DNA from: Ursus arctos | Lineage: Eukaryota > Chordata > Mammalia > Carnivora > Ursidae | Assembly (NCBI RefSeq): GCF_023065955.2 | Contig: NW_026622786.1 | Span: forward strand, 54,359,438-54,423,437 | Direction: 5' to 3' | Length of the DNA: 64,000 nucleotides | Shown: positions 33,509 to 45,545 of the stretch, one piece after another | How positions within the stretch are numbered: the stretch's first letter is position 1 | Layout of the letters: the number at the start of each line of letters is the position of its first letter | Program-made: the position numbers and the translations under genes | Notes under the pieces: generated by a model | Seen by the model: the letters and a program-made list of their open reading frames with translations, nothing else | What the model was told of the DNA's origin: nothing | The model's database searches: none

Positions 33509-33694
33509 TAAGATTTTTTTTAAGACAGAGAGTGAGAGAGAGGTTAAGGGGGTTGGCAAAGGAAGAGAATCTTAAGCAGACTCCATGCTGAGCACAGAGC
33601 CCAGTGCAGGGCTTGATCTCACAACCCTAAGATCATGACCTGAGTTGAAATCAAGAGTCAGATGCTTAACTGACTGAGACACCCAGGCGCCCCA
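33509..33694 (-). mobile_element. CAN SINE, diverged
   Basis: AAGACAGAGAGTGAGAGAGAGG ... CTGAGACACCCAGGCGCCCC. Lacks a clear TTTATTTATTT tail. Confidence 0.85.
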
Positions 33695-34568
33695 ACTCTT
33701 CTTTTAATATTAAATCATTTCAAGTGGTCTGAGTCATTTTATCTTTACATGCAGGTCAATTATGCCACTTTCACTTAATAAATGTGGAGGGGGTTTCAAT
33801 GGATAATTTAACTCAGGCCTGGATGTGTATATTTTTTATCAATTCAGCAAACATTTGTTAAGAACACCACTGCTGGCCAGGGAATATAAAGATAAATAAG
33901 ATATCTATGCTCATGAATAGCTTATAAGTTAGTGGTGGGGAAGATCATTTCAACGGTGTGGGAAGAGTTCTGATATAGGATTCAAAGGGAACAGGTAGAT
34001 GTAGAGGAGGTGCCCCTAACCCAGCTTGGGAGTCTAGGGAAGGCAAATGACTTTCTCAACGGGTACAGCCACTTTGTAGCATTTTGAATCTGTCTTGGCT
34101 GTTTTCTAGACACTTGGGAGTTACAGTCACAAGATTGTATGCTACCTGCCTATTAGCTTTCATATATGGGTAAGGTGCTCTCTGTTTTTCTACAGAGAAC
34201 TTTTCTATGACCATTATTCATTGAGATATTATTCAAACTTCTTTTTAAGAACTTGCTTTTTCTTCCAACCAGGATAAATGTAATGGGATAGAGACACTAA
34301 GAAAAAGAAACCTTAAACTACAAAACAAAACCCAGGAAAGAGAGAAGTGCTGGGAACATGATTTAGGAGATTGAAATACATGTCAAACTGTAAGAATAAA
34401 ACATTTAGGGTATGGGATTCTTAAAAAAAATTTATTAAGTAGATCTTTTTAGTGATTTGTCACATATATTTTTAGCCACTGGTCAGTAAGAAATTTGTGG
34501 CAAAGTCCCGATTTGGCTTTAGGGAAAGATTGCACCTGTGGATCAATTTGGTAGAATCTGGGGATCTG
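33695..34568. other. No gene; old repeat traces
   Basis: AATTCAGCAAACATTTGTTAAGAACACCACTGC (33,841-) and following text resemble the head of the unassigned ancient repeat. Otherwise unique. Confidence 0.35.
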
Positions 34569-34690
34569 GGGCACCTGGGTGGCTCAATAGGTTGGGTGTC
34601 TAACTCCTGATTGAGTCTTGATCTCAGGATCATGAGTTCAAGCCCCATGTTGGGCTCCCCTCTGGGCGTGGAGCCTACTTTAAAAAAAAA
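34569..34690 (+). mobile_element. Short CAN SINE, complete with target duplication
   Basis: GGGCACCTGGGTGGCTCAATAGGTTGG ... GTTCAAGCCCCATGTTGGGCTC ... GGAGCCTACTTTAAAAAAAAA. Duplication TTGGTAGAATCTGG at 34,548 and 34,691 shows that the body-less form was itself a mobile unit. Confidence 0.9.
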
Positions 34691-34979
34691 TTGGTAGAAT
34701 CTGGAACTTCTCTCAATATGAACAAGCAAGTTTCAGACATTAGAGAGCCAAGGAAACTTCCAAGGCCTTTCATATCTTCATTTTGAGCTCTGCCCGCAAA
34801 CCAGAGGTCAGCAGGCTCTTTGATCCAAAGGGGCTGCACAATGCCTAGAGGTGCTGCTGGTGTGGTGGTTGGTGCTGTGGGACAGGTGGGGATAAAAGAA
34901 AAAGGGAAGAGGGGCCAAAAGATAAAAAGAAAGAGACTGGAAGAGGTGAAGAGGGAGAGAAAGAAAGAAGGAAATGGGA

Positions 34980-35200
34980 GAATTAATACCTGTGGTTTAT
35001 TGCACACTGCTAGCCACTGTACTAAGTGCTTTGCAAACCTGATCTCAGTCTTCACAACAGCCCTTTGAGGTGGTTGCTGGTAGTATCTGTTTTACTGATT
35101 AGGATATTGAGGCCAAAAGTCATACAGCTAGTAAGTAGCAGAGCTGTGATTTGAACTCAGGTCTGTCTGACTCCCAAATCCAACACTCCTAATAGTAATG
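34980..35200 (-). mobile_element. MIR SINE
   Basis: CACTGTACTAAGTGCTTTGC, TTCACAACAGCCCTTTGAGGTGG, GTCATACAGCTAGTAAGTAGCAGAGCTG and TGAACTCAGGTCTGTCTGACTCC are typical of reverse MIR. Confidence 0.75.
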
Positions 35201-36609
35201 CCAGGAAGGGAATATATTTACCTACCGTGGTGTGAGAAAGGGTCACCACAGACAACCACCTGAATGGCTCCATGGCTGGCTCTGGGATTTTTTTTTTTTT
35301 TTTTTTTAAGTTTGTAGACAAGTCTTTAACAGAATGAAGATCCCTTAATTGGATTTGCCTGTTATCCAGTATTGCACACCACATCACATGCTGTGCTTCA
35401 GTTCCCTACATGAATCAGTTAGAACCTTCCCATTTAGTCTAATGAACCCTAATTTCAGGCAAAGGTAACTGTCACCTTTTGTTTCATCCTGTGCTTTTAT
35501 TTTTCAAATACCAGAGCCGACCTCTGAACTCAATCTGCACTTGCCTATTGATGCATAAATATCTATAATATCACAGTAAATTAAATTCTATTTTAAAGGG
35601 TTTCTATTTAACAATCTGTCAGAACTTTCGCAGTATTTGATTTCTGGTCTCCTCCGTCCAGTGACAGGTTTATCTCAATATGGCTTGATTAATGAAACCT
35701 TTTATTTGGTGTAAGCACACCTATTATTACCATAATCTCTTAATGCTTGCTTAGGCAACATTGAGGTCTGGCGGCAGGGACTCGCAAAACTTCTAGCTTC
35801 TTTAGCTCCACCAGAACATTGGGTGAGATTAACGGGCCGGGAGACTGATGCCCTCCTAATGGGGAGCATGGTAATGTTAGTGTCAGCGAAATGATGTAGC
35901 ACTCTCTTTCAGAGGCTTGGCCAAACTCCTTTTCAACCTCTAGGGTTTAAGAAATGTTTCCGACTTAGTGCCAACAAATCCGCCTTCCTCTCCATTGCTA
36001 CCTTGTCCTTGCATGTCAGTCATTGGGGGGTGTGGCTGACAGCTCCCTTGGTAGCGGGGAAATTGCAGTGTGCACTGTGTAGCTGAGAAGTGGGATGAAG
36101 TCTAAAATAAAAGAATATATTGAAAAAGAGTGTCTTAATGAAGCCAAGGGGCCAGGCACTAATAGCTCTTAAGAAATAGAAATGACTTTATGATGGATAT
36201 TCCACAAGCAACCTTTTCAGAAAAGAAGAGTGCAATTGAATTATGTTTTGTTCCTGACAAGTATTTACCTCGGAGAGGAGCTGCCATTACTGCTGGATTA
36301 CCTCCTCTGGTCCTACATGCTTCCAAAGCCCTGCGAAAAAAATATTTTGGATTTCACATAGACTCAACGCTGTCACTCTGTTTTCTTTGCTATTAAATAT
36401 TTAGGAACGTTAAAAGTGAGACATTGAAAATAAAATGTGAAACTTGTTTGTGCTGCAGAAATTGTCTTTGCAGATTTTTCCTCTCTAGTATTTTCTGTAC
36501 TGGCAAAATGATAGGCTTCTGCCATCTATTATACTGATCCTTTATTTGTACCCCTGTCTGCCTCTAATGCTTAAAACATCTCATACTTTTTCCCCCTTTC
36601 TCTTTTCAG
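35201..36609. promoter_or_regulatory. Repeat-free, CpG-containing, conserved-looking segment
   Basis: After a T run (35,288-35,308) there are 1.3 kb without transposons. It has scattered CpGs (GGTCTGGCGGCAGGGACTCG, ATTAACGGGCCGGGAGACTG, AATCCGCCTTCC) unusual for the AT-rich surroundings, plus motifs such as GGCTTGATTAATGAAACC and GGGGTGTGGCTGACAG. Looks like enhancer sequence upstream of a candidate exon. Conservation not tested. Confidence 0.3.
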
Positions 36610-36680
36610 TTTGTGGTCGTTGTGGTTTTAAGTGCAATAAAATCCACCTGGAGAGTTTTGCTGTTTTTAAACTTCCTGAG
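36610..36680 (+). other. Candidate 71-base exon, possibly 5' UTR
   Basis: Strong acceptor (TACTTTTTCCCCCTTTCTCTTTTCAG) and good donor (CTGAG, then GTAGGA) bracket 71 bases. Two of three frames are open. The one read from base 3 would give CGRCGFKCNKIHLESFAVFK, whose cysteines may be chance. The exon at 45,956 has an in-frame stop one codon before its ATG, so this exon would be 5' UTR if it belongs to the same transcript. It sits at the end of a conserved-looking, SINE-free stretch, which favours a real exon, but there is no transcript evidence here. Confidence 0.4.
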
Positions 36681-39580
36681 GTAGGAAAAAGAACAAGGTA
36701 ATATTCATAAATGTGAGTCAAGGTCCTAACAAATATTAAATCAGATGAAAGAAACAAGTGAATCTGTTATTTACAAAGAACATGTTTTTAAAAAGAGCAT
36801 GTTAGTTAAAAAGGGCTTTATGATTATTAACATTCTTTGTTCAGACTTGAATAGTGAGAGGGAAAATAATCCTTTAAAACAATAGAAAATAGTATTTGTT
36901 TATCTAGTGACTGTACTAACTTGATTATTAACTTGATTGAGTTTGCAATTTGTTATTAAATATATATACTTTATGTAGACTTTAAAATACAAAAGTTCTC
37001 TTTCTGGAGTTTCTGTAGTGAAAAGGAAAACACTATAGAAAATATTTCTTTTAAAGTGGTGACATCAGATTTTTATTATCAGTTTAGCTTTAACTGGATT
37101 AATTATAATCATACTGAATAAGTAAGCATGGTTAACTGTACTTTCAAAATTAGATATATGGTTTAAGAAGATCCATTCAATAAAATACAGAAGTAGAGAA
37201 CCTAGTTTAATTTAAAATGAGACTGAAAGTCAATCAAATAATTCTCAATTAGCATAATTAATAATAAGGATCTTGTGTTCTGTTGAGAAGTATATAACAT
37301 TTTCCTTCATTAAAAATGTTCTTTTGTAAGAAAATACAGAAACCTCTCAATGAGATACTGAGTGGAGGATTATTATAATTCTCCAACGTGTTTCTTAGTT
37401 TTTAGTTTATTTCACATCATGCTTTTTAACCTTCGACAACAAATATTGTTGTACCATGAAGACAGCAAATCCAAACAATTACATATGTAGTCCAAAGGCA
37501 TACACAAGAAAATCAATATTTGACATCTTTGCAACTCCCTCTTTGCAGTAGCGTTCAATAGCTCTTATTCATTATACACTTATATCTCTCTCAGATTCGC
37601 CTTTGTCACTGGAAACCCATTTTTTTTTCTCCTTTGACTTCCACATAACTTCTTTGCCCTGTACTTTTACAGATGCCTTCTGGCTATAAATACTAATGAA
37701 ATCTCTTTGCTTAATTCAATTTTGCTGGTACACTTACAGTTATGACCTAACTTTCCCACGAGAGAGACTGATTGAACATTCCACTACCTTATGGATGGGA
37801 GCAAACATTCTTACAGAACTGGACTGACAATTTCCATAATTATAGAATTCACAGCCTAATGACCTTAAAAAACAATAAAAAGATCTCTTGTTAATTCCAT
37901 TTCTGTTACTGACATTCAAGATATTTCATTTTTCACGGGACAACAAATTTACTTTTTTATTTTCCAAAGAGCAGTCTATCCTTTCCCCCCAGATTAAATT
38001 TTCTGAATATTGAAGTATTCCATTGAATATTTAGCATTTCTTTGTCTTTTAAAAGTTAGAATATTTATGATCCTTAGAATGCGTTTGACTGATTTATAGC
38101 AATCAATTATATGAGTACGTTTTCAAATAGCCCTTTTAAAAATGAAGAATAGAATAATTAAAAAGATCACAAGTCCTCCCTTGCATATAATTATTTCATT
38201 ATTTCATTACAGTGCAGAAATTATTTTTGCTGACTGTGAGCAATTTTAATTGAGCGAGATCTGTGTTAATATACGATAGCAAGCAGTTCTTCCTAAGAAA
38301 TAAGATCACTAATTGCCTAAATTTTTATTCAGTACAGTGAGTCTTATGAGTCACATTGCAATATAAACCTAATCACTAGGTAGAGTGGGTACAATACCTT
38401 TTCTGTAGTGTAGATATCCTAAAAGCATAACCTGCCTGTTAATTTATTCCTTCAACAGGTTTATTGCCTTATTAAGCATTTGTTTTGTAGAAAATTCTTA
38501 ATCTATCCAGTTATCAAAAAAAATATGATAATGAAACATTAAAATTCAGACTCAAAGTCTACTAAAGCTAGCATAAATAAGCAAAGCTAAAACACCAGCA
38601 TCTTTCATTCTTAAATACCAAAATGGTTAGCATCCTAGTATATATTCTGGAAGCTTTTGGCTTACAAATAAAGACTGCTCCTCAGAAATGGAAATCTTGA
38701 GAGTAGAAAGATAGCCTGCTATTAAGTGAAGTTAAATTAAATGTTGATAATAACCATATTCTTACAAAAATTTAATATTCATCATAAATGTTATAGTATC
38801 TTTGGCATACCTAAGTATTTTATATGTATCTGAGATATTTTTTCCCAATAGTATTTTGCATATATTTATTATTATGAGAGAATGAATAAATTATAATAAA
38901 ATCAATCAGAACCATTATCTTAATAACAAAGACTGTTTTGATAAAACCTGGGTAAACATTTAAAAAAACATATTTGTTCTTATGTATAGTTTAGTACTGA
39001 ATACACTATTGAGGGTTTAACTTAGACCTTAACCAAAAAGTACTATGTTTGAGTGTTTTCTTAGTTTATATATAATTTTTGAAAGTGGAAACAAAATATC
39101 TTAAAAAACTCAATTATATTTATTGGTTAACCCGTTTGTTCATTTAACAAATATTTAGTAAGCCCTCTATGTGCTAGATATAATTCTAATGTGTTAATAC
39201 CACTTTCCTGCACCCTTCCAAGAGAAGTGCTAACATATTTACCTTCTTTGCTTGGATTCAGGTATGTTTGCTGCTAAATGGGGAAGTTGACCAGATTGGT
39301 ATTTAACCACCAATGTGGAAATTACAGAGTTGTTTACAATTCTAATTTCTAGACTTCAATATTTAATGTGTTGGCAGTGACTAAAACCTTTTGGAAATCT
39401 CTAAGAAATGAGTTACTATTGTGAAAGAGAACAATTTTTTAAATTTAGAGCTTTTTCATTGGAAGTCAAGAATTATGTGTGTTATGAAGGGTAAAATAAA
39501 TTATTGGCTATAGAAAGAGGCTTTCTTATGATGAAGAAGTTCCAGCATAATGCAGTGGGATGGTGATGTGATTAGAAGAA
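36681..39580. other. SINE-free AT-rich sequence, no gene seen
   Basis: 2.9 kb of AT-rich DNA without any CAN SINE or L1 that I recognise, and with a short L2-like end near 39,135-39,200. No open frame of note. Confidence 0.45.
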
Positions 39581-39780
39581 TAACTAGACAGTCCAGAGTC
39601 CTGGGTTCTGCTGCTGTTTGTTGTTAACTAGCTGTAACACTTTGGGCAAGTCTCGAAACCTCACTGGACCTTGTTTCCAGATCTGGAAAATGTGAATAAT
39701 CCTTACTCTGCCTCCTCATAGGGATGCTGTCATGATTAAATAGTAGCTTCCTCATTTGTAAATTGAGAGTTGCAAATTAG
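39580..39780 (+). mobile_element. MIR SINE
   Basis: CCTGGGTTCTGCTGCTG, TAACTAGCTGTAACACTTTGGGCAAGTC, CAGATCTGGAAAATGTGAATAAT, CATAGGGATGCTGTCATGATTAAA. Confidence 0.75.
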
Positions 39781-40746
39781 AGCACTTCTTAACCTGGGGC
39801 AGTCCAAGAATCCCTTTGAAACTATGAAGATTTGTGTGTATATGTTCATTTGTACATCTTTCTGGGTAGGAGGTCTGTAGCTTTTGTCAGATTCTCAAAT
39901 AGGCAAGTGACCTAAAGAAGGTTAAGAAACACTGGATTTGAGAATCTCTAACATCCTTTCTACTCTTAAATTCAAATTTCATTCTTCCTCTCTGAATACT
40001 ATATATGAAAGCACTTTGAAAGACTGCTAAACAAATGCAAAGTATCATTCTCCATCTCTCTTTATGGCTCTAGCCTATGTAAAAGTCATAGCCTTACTTG
40101 AAAAGGTGGTATTATGTTGTATGGATTATTGAATAAACATATTGCCTGGGGGAATTCCTCAAATACAAGGTTCAGTATTGGACCCTTAGGAGAGTTAGAG
40201 TGTGTCACAGAGGCTCAGAGAAAATAGAAGGAAATCTAAGTAAGAGTGCAAAAATATTTTAACATAGGTTCAGTGTAGTTTAGTGGGGAGGCTTTAAACT
40301 AGTAATTAAACTGCTATGAGGCTATTGATCTAGTTCTAGTCTAGATTATGACACCCATAGCTGTGTCTCAATTTCTTCTACTCTAAAATTATTTTACTAA
40401 TTCATATCTCACAGGATTTGGGGGAAAATTAAGTTCGTTAGATTAAATTAGTTAGTATAGGTGAAAGTGTTTTCAGTCAATGGTACAGCGTTACTCAAAA
40501 GAAAGGAGTTCTCTTTTCGGAGGAGGAAATTCCCACTATTCAGAAATTCCTGATAATGGAGGGAAGGTAAGTTAGGGAGAGCACATTGAGTTAGAGTACC
40601 CTTAATCACAGTGAAACAAACCTGCATAGGCAGGTTTTTTATCTAAGAAATAGTTGACATGAGTTTCAGTCTACCTCTTTTTTTTTTTTTTCTGAATTTG
40701 CCTCAGAACGGAGTGAAAAGAACACTTGGTTCTAGAACTTGTTTGC

Positions 40747-40752
<6 letters not shown>
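39781..40752. other. No gene seen
   Basis: Unique AT-rich sequence; (TTC)n run at 40,748-40,770 belongs to the following SINE's tail junction. Confidence 0.4.
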
Positions 40753-40777
<25 letters not shown>

Positions 40778-40966
40778 TTTTTAAGATTTTATTTATTTAT
40801 TTGACAGAGAGAGACAGCCAGCGAGAGAGGGAACACAAGCAGGGGAAGTGGGAGAGGAAGAAGCAGGCTCCTAGTGGAGAAGCCTGATGTGGGGCTCGAT
40901 CCCAGAATGCTGGGATCACGCCCTGAGCTGAAGGCAGATGCTTAATGACTGCACCACCCAGGTGCC
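40753..40966 (-). mobile_element. CAN SINE
   Basis: Near-consensus copy with a (TTC)n plus T tail. A long exact duplication containing CTAGAACTTGTTTGCTTTCT begins at 40,731 and 40,967. Confidence 0.95.
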
Positions 40967-41157
40967 TCTAGAACTTGTTTGCTTTCTTACTAAGAGTGAG
41001 TCTGAGTTCCTAGATAGAAGGCAGAGATGGGATTTCATGAATTTTTATATTCACAGCTATATGCAGGTATTCAATAAAGTCTATTCCATTGAATGCCCTT
41101 GGGCTGGTTACTTTCTCTAAGCAATGTCACCTCTATTTGTAGGTATGATAATAATTA

Positions 41158-41310
41158 AAAGAAAAATCCAGGCCACCATTTACTGAGTACTCTGTACCAA
41201 GTACTTTACACGTTATTTTGTTCTAGCCTGACAGCAACCCTGTGAAATATATCCCCATTTAAAAATGAGGATTCTGAAGTTCACACAAGATAAGTGACTT
41301 AATACTAATA
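41158..41310 (-). mobile_element. MIR SINE
   Basis: CCATTTACTGAGTACTCTGTACCAAGTACTTTACA, CAACCCTGTGAAATATATCCCCATTT, GAAGTTCACACAAGATAAGTGAC. Confidence 0.65.
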
Positions 41311-42098
41311 CCATAACCACCTTACAAATTTATTGGAAAGATAAAATTATGTAATGTACTTGATTATACTTTAAAAACTATTTAGACTACATAAATATAA
41401 TGCTGCTACTGCTCTTTTGGTTTTTGTTTCTTTTGTCAGCTGCTCTAGGATCAAAGATTTTTAAACATATTTTAATAAACAGTCTCTTCATTGAGCCAAG
41501 AGGGTTCTTTGACAGAAGGTTTAAGGTATATCGTGTCCCAGAAATGCAGATTCAGTGATGACAGAAAATGGTTATTACTAGGTTATTTCTGATTGTGACA
41601 CACCTACTGTATCAGCAAGTATCTGCAGCTGGGAGCTGCGAGAGGACAGGATGAAGGGAAACCACGAATGTCTGATGAGTGAGACCCTTTGTAAATATTT
41701 TGCTTGGAGCTCCTCCCACCTCCTCACCATTCAAATAGATTAAGATTTTGAAAACCAAGACATTCATACCTAAAGCTTAGATTCAATGTTGGAGTACCAT
41801 CAGTTTTAACAGGTGAATGCAAAACCAGGAACTTTTGTGGGACCAAGGCCATGAGTTTCCTCGGAATCTCTTGGTTTTTGTGGAGCTGAGATTCATATTC
41901 AATGTAAATATGCAAAATTGAAATACTTTAAAGCCTCATAACATAACAAAGACAGATTTATAATTATAGAAAGTCACTGTCTACCAGCCTGTCATTGGTG
42001 GAGTATCAGGTTAGAGGAAAACTGCTGATTACCATGGAGAGTTACCTTATATTTCTGATAACTATATTTCTCCTTGGTTTTAAAAATACCTTTTTATG
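41311..42098. other. No gene seen
   Basis: Unique sequence; a 63-codon reverse frame at 41,724-41,915 has no recognised domain. Confidence 0.4.
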
Positions 42099-42298
42099 GG
42101 GGCACCTGGGTGGCACAGCAGTTAAGCGTCTGCCTTTGGTTCAGGGCGTGATCCCGGCGTTATGGGATCGAGCCCCACATCAGGCTCCTCTGCTATGAGC
42201 CTGCTTCTTCCTCTCCCACTCCCCCTGCTTGTGTTCCCTCTCTCGCTGGCTGTCTCTATCTCTGTTGAATAAATAAATAAAATCTTAAAAAAAAAAAA
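42099..42298 (+). mobile_element. CAN SINE
   Basis: Near-consensus forward copy; duplication ACCTTTTTATG at 42,088 and 42,299. Confidence 0.95.
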
Positions 42299-43539
42299 AC
42301 CTTTTTATGAAGCAATTTGATTTTGTGCAATTTTTTCTACTTAAAAAATTTATTAGGTGACCTGGTAGAGGAATTTGATCATTTTGCACATCTACACATT
42401 CACTAATAATGATGGAAGATTTTTTGGTTGTCTAGTTTATCTGAGAGAGAGATGAGTCACACCATAAGAGAGGGTGGGGAATCTGGGCTCAGTGCCCAGG
42501 ATTTTTCTTTGCTATTTGGATCACTGTGTTTGCTACAATATTTAATTAATCCCGCTCTTGGAGTAATGCTTATTGCTGATGGCCATTGCTGAACTGACAT
42601 ATTAAACCATATGTAATATATCTTCAATAAAATTTAGATTTAAAAGCCCTAAATAATATATATATTTGACAGTCCTTAATGAAAACTGACTAAAGGAATT
42701 TCAGAGAATGGATAGGCTTACTAGTAACTTCATTCATATGAAAGGAAGTTCAGGATTATAAAATTAAACCTGGAGAATTAGCATAACATTGAGGGTAGGA
42801 TTATACCAATTCTTGAATATATAGGTTGTTGTTATTGTTGTTTAAGTTTTGGTTCTTCTACTATATCTCTGGTGAAGGCCTTTCCTGAAGTTCTTTAAGA
42901 CCAGTTCTTTTTGGAGTACATTTAGCCATAGTTAGACCATCAGGGGATTCTCTGATAATTCTCTTTTGAGTAATTCAATACATGGCATGATTTTCTCTTA
43001 TTATTGAACCGATGCCTCAGCAAAGGGTTAGAGGAATTCTGCTGTTTGTAGCAAAAATCTTGTGCCAAGAGCATTAACCTTGAAGTTCTGTACACTTTGC
43101 AGGTCAGGCAATTACCACAGTTATCCTATTTACTTATTTAAGGATGTGGCAAGAAGAGATTCCAAAAAATGGACTGATAAATGTGAGTGGAGGGGAAAAA
43201 ATCAATTTCTTTTTTTTTGAAAGGATAGATCCAGAATTGTAATGATGGAAAGAATTCTAAGATTCAGTTAAAATGTCTCTTGAACAGGTCAGGACAAATA
43301 GCCTGATGTATTGGAGTATGCCTGTGCAGTCAAGAGTGATAGAATATTTGAAATGAGACAGTACTTAAGAATTTGATCGAATCCATTGGTCTTCAAACTT
43401 TGTAAAGGCTTGAGTTCCTTTATTTAAACAAAATCTCATATACTTAATATGTAAAACAGGTTTAGAGGGGAGCTATTGTCCTTGAAACCAAAGAGGTCGC
43501 ACCTGTTCATATGTTTCCCCTTCTTCCTTCCTTTTGAGC
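42299..43539. other. No gene seen
   Basis: AT-rich unique sequence without recognisable elements. Confidence 0.4.
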
Positions 43540-43690
43540 TTTGAAAATCAGTCATCTAATCCAACTCTTTTATTTGACAAATATGAACGTTCATTTCCAA
43601 GAGAAGTGAAGTGACTTGTCCAAGGTTGTATAAATAAATAGTGTCAGGGTTGTTTCCCAGACCAGTGCTGTGCTCTACTACATAACTTCC
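43540..43690 (-). mobile_element. MIR-like SINE
   Basis: CATCTAATCCAACTCTTTTATTTGACA, GAAGTGACTTGTCCAAGGTTGT and CAGACCAGTGCTGTGCTCTACTACA. Confidence 0.55.
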
Positions 43691-43962
43691 TACTTAAGAC
43701 ACTCTGCTTCTTGCTTGGAACTTGGCGAAGAGAACAACTAGGAAATACTAGAGAAAATACCAAGGAATACTAGGGAAAAGTAATGTAGTCAGGGGTTGTG
43801 AAGACAAGTGGGTCATATGGGTCACAAATACTGTTTTCTCAGCCTAGAGCTCAACCATTCATGGCTTGAGGCCACAAAGGAAGTGCAAAATCCCACAGTA
43901 GAAGAATAATGTCTTTACCATTCTTTGCCTCGTATTTTCTCCTTAGAAGTGTGAACAAAAAA

Positions 43963-44116
43963 AGGGGTACCTGGGTTGGTTAAGCATCTGCCTTCAGTTC
44001 AGATCATGATCTCAGGGTCCTGGGATGGAGCCCCCATTGCATAGGGCTCCTTGTTCAGCAGGGAGTCTGCTTCTCCCTCTCTCTCTCTCTCAAATAAATA
44101 AATAAAATCTTTTTAA
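43963..44116 (+). mobile_element. CAN SINE, shortened
   Basis: GGGGTACCTGGGTTGGTTAAGCATCTGCC ... AAATAAATAAATAAAATCTTTTTAAA. Flanks share GTGTGAACAAAA-like sequence (imperfect duplication). Confidence 0.88.
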
Positions 44117-44169
44117 AGATGTGAACAAAATGATAATTTAGAGAATACATATCATATACTCACTAGGGG

Positions 44170-44610
44170 GTGAAGAGTCTGGAGACAGACTGCCCGCTTT
44201 GGAAGTGTGGCCCTGACTCTTACCTTGGGCAAAAAAAATTTTTTTTAGAGATTTTATTTATTTATTTGATAGAAAGAGAGAGCACACGTAGGCAGAGCAG
44301 CAGACAGAGGGAGAGGGAGAAGCAGGCTTTCCCCTGAGCATGGAGCCTGACACAGGGCTCAATCCCAGGACCCTGGGATTATGACCTGAGCTGAAGGCAG
44401 ATGCTTAACCGACTAAGCCACCCAGGTGCCCCTTGCCTTGGGCAAATTACTTAACTTCTTAGTACTTCAGTTTCCTCATCTGTAAAGTAGTAATATAAAT
44501 TACCTGCATCATAGAATTGTGAACTTGAAGTATGTACTTATATATAACTTAGAAAGTACCTGGCACATAGTAAATACTAGGTAAATTTTAGCTATAGTTA
44601 TGGTTATGAT
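44170..44610 (+). mobile_element. MIR SINE split by a CAN SINE
   Basis: AAGAGTCTGGAGACAGACTGCC, then ACCTTGGGCAA, SINE, CCTTGGGCAAATTACTTAAC, CCTCATCTGTAAAGTAGTAATA, and ACCTGGCACATAGTAAATAC. All in MIR order. Confidence 0.85.
44234..44432 (-). mobile_element. CAN SINE inside MIR
   Basis: Duplication CCTTGGGCAAA at 44,223 and 44,436. Confidence 0.92.
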
Positions 44611-44788
44611 GATCATATCTTATGTTACTCACAGTATCAATTTAAGGGTCTCCTCTAAATCAGTGTTTTGATTTTGTACTTCTTGTGCATATTATTAAAT
44701 CACATGGAAATTATATTCTGAATATCTAAGTTATTAAAGCATTATCAATTCAATTCAGTAATCTTTATTTCTTATTTTATGAAACTGT

Positions 44789-44993
44789 GTCTTTTTTTTG
44801 GTAAAGATTTTATTTATTTATTTGACAGAGAGAGACAGCCAGCGAGAGAGGGAACACAAGCAGGGGGAATGGGAGAGAAAGAAGCAGGCTCCCAGCAGAG
44901 CAGGGAGCCTGATGTGGGGCTTGATCCCGGGACCCCGGGATCATGCCCCAAGCCAAAGGCAGATGCTTAATGACTAAGCCACCCAGGCGGTCC
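44789..44993 (-). mobile_element. CAN SINE
   Basis: Near-consensus body; first of two head-to-tail reverse copies. Confidence 0.93.
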
Positions 44994-44995
44994 GT

Positions 44996-45208
44996 TTTTT
45001 TTTTTTTTTTTTTTTTTTAGATTAAGATTTTATTTATTTGGCAGAGATAGAGAGAGAGCACAAGCAGGGGGAGCAACAGGCAGAGGGAGAGGGAGAAGTA
45101 GGTTCCCCATTGAGCAGGGAGTCTGATGTGGGGCCAGATCCCAGGACCCTAGGATCATGACCTGAGCGGAAGGCAGATGCTTAACTGACTGACCCACCCA
45201 GGTGTCCC
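44996..45208 (-). mobile_element. CAN SINE in tandem
   Basis: Second reverse copy after a long T run. The outer flanks AACTGTGTCTTT (44,783) and ATGGTGTCTTT (45,214) look like the shared target. Confidence 0.92.
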
Positions 45209-45235
45209 TAAAATGGTGTCTTTAACTTGTCTTAG

Positions 45236-45545
45236 TGATTTTGGGCTACTATCACAAAATACCATAGGCAGGGTGGCCTATAAACAACAGAAGTTTATTT
45301 CTCACAGTTCTCGAGGCTGAAAGTCCAAGATCAGGGTGCCAGCAAGGTCAGGGTTCTGGTGAGGGTTCTCTTCTGACAGCTTCTCATTATACCTCACCTG
45401 AAGTAAAGAGCAGAGAGATGGAGCAAGCTCTTGTGTCTTTTCTTATGAGGGTACTAATCCTATTCGTGAGGGCTTTATACAATTATATTGGGGGTTTAGG
45501 ATTTCAGCCTATGAATTTTGGGAGAACACATTCAATTCCTAATAC
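45236..45545 (-). mobile_element. MaLR-type LTR (MLT1-like)
   Basis: GGGCTACTATCACAAAATACCATAGGCAGGGTGGCC, TTTATTTCTCACAGTTCTCGAGGCTG, GTCCAAGATCAGGGTGCCAG and GGGTTTAGGATTTCAGCC. Reverse LTR of a non-coding endogenous retroviral family. Confidence 0.7.

Noticed and set aside
44789..45208. A large tandem duplication of host DNA
   Set aside because: The two units are CAN SINEs of different detail with separate tails, so two insertions explain them better.
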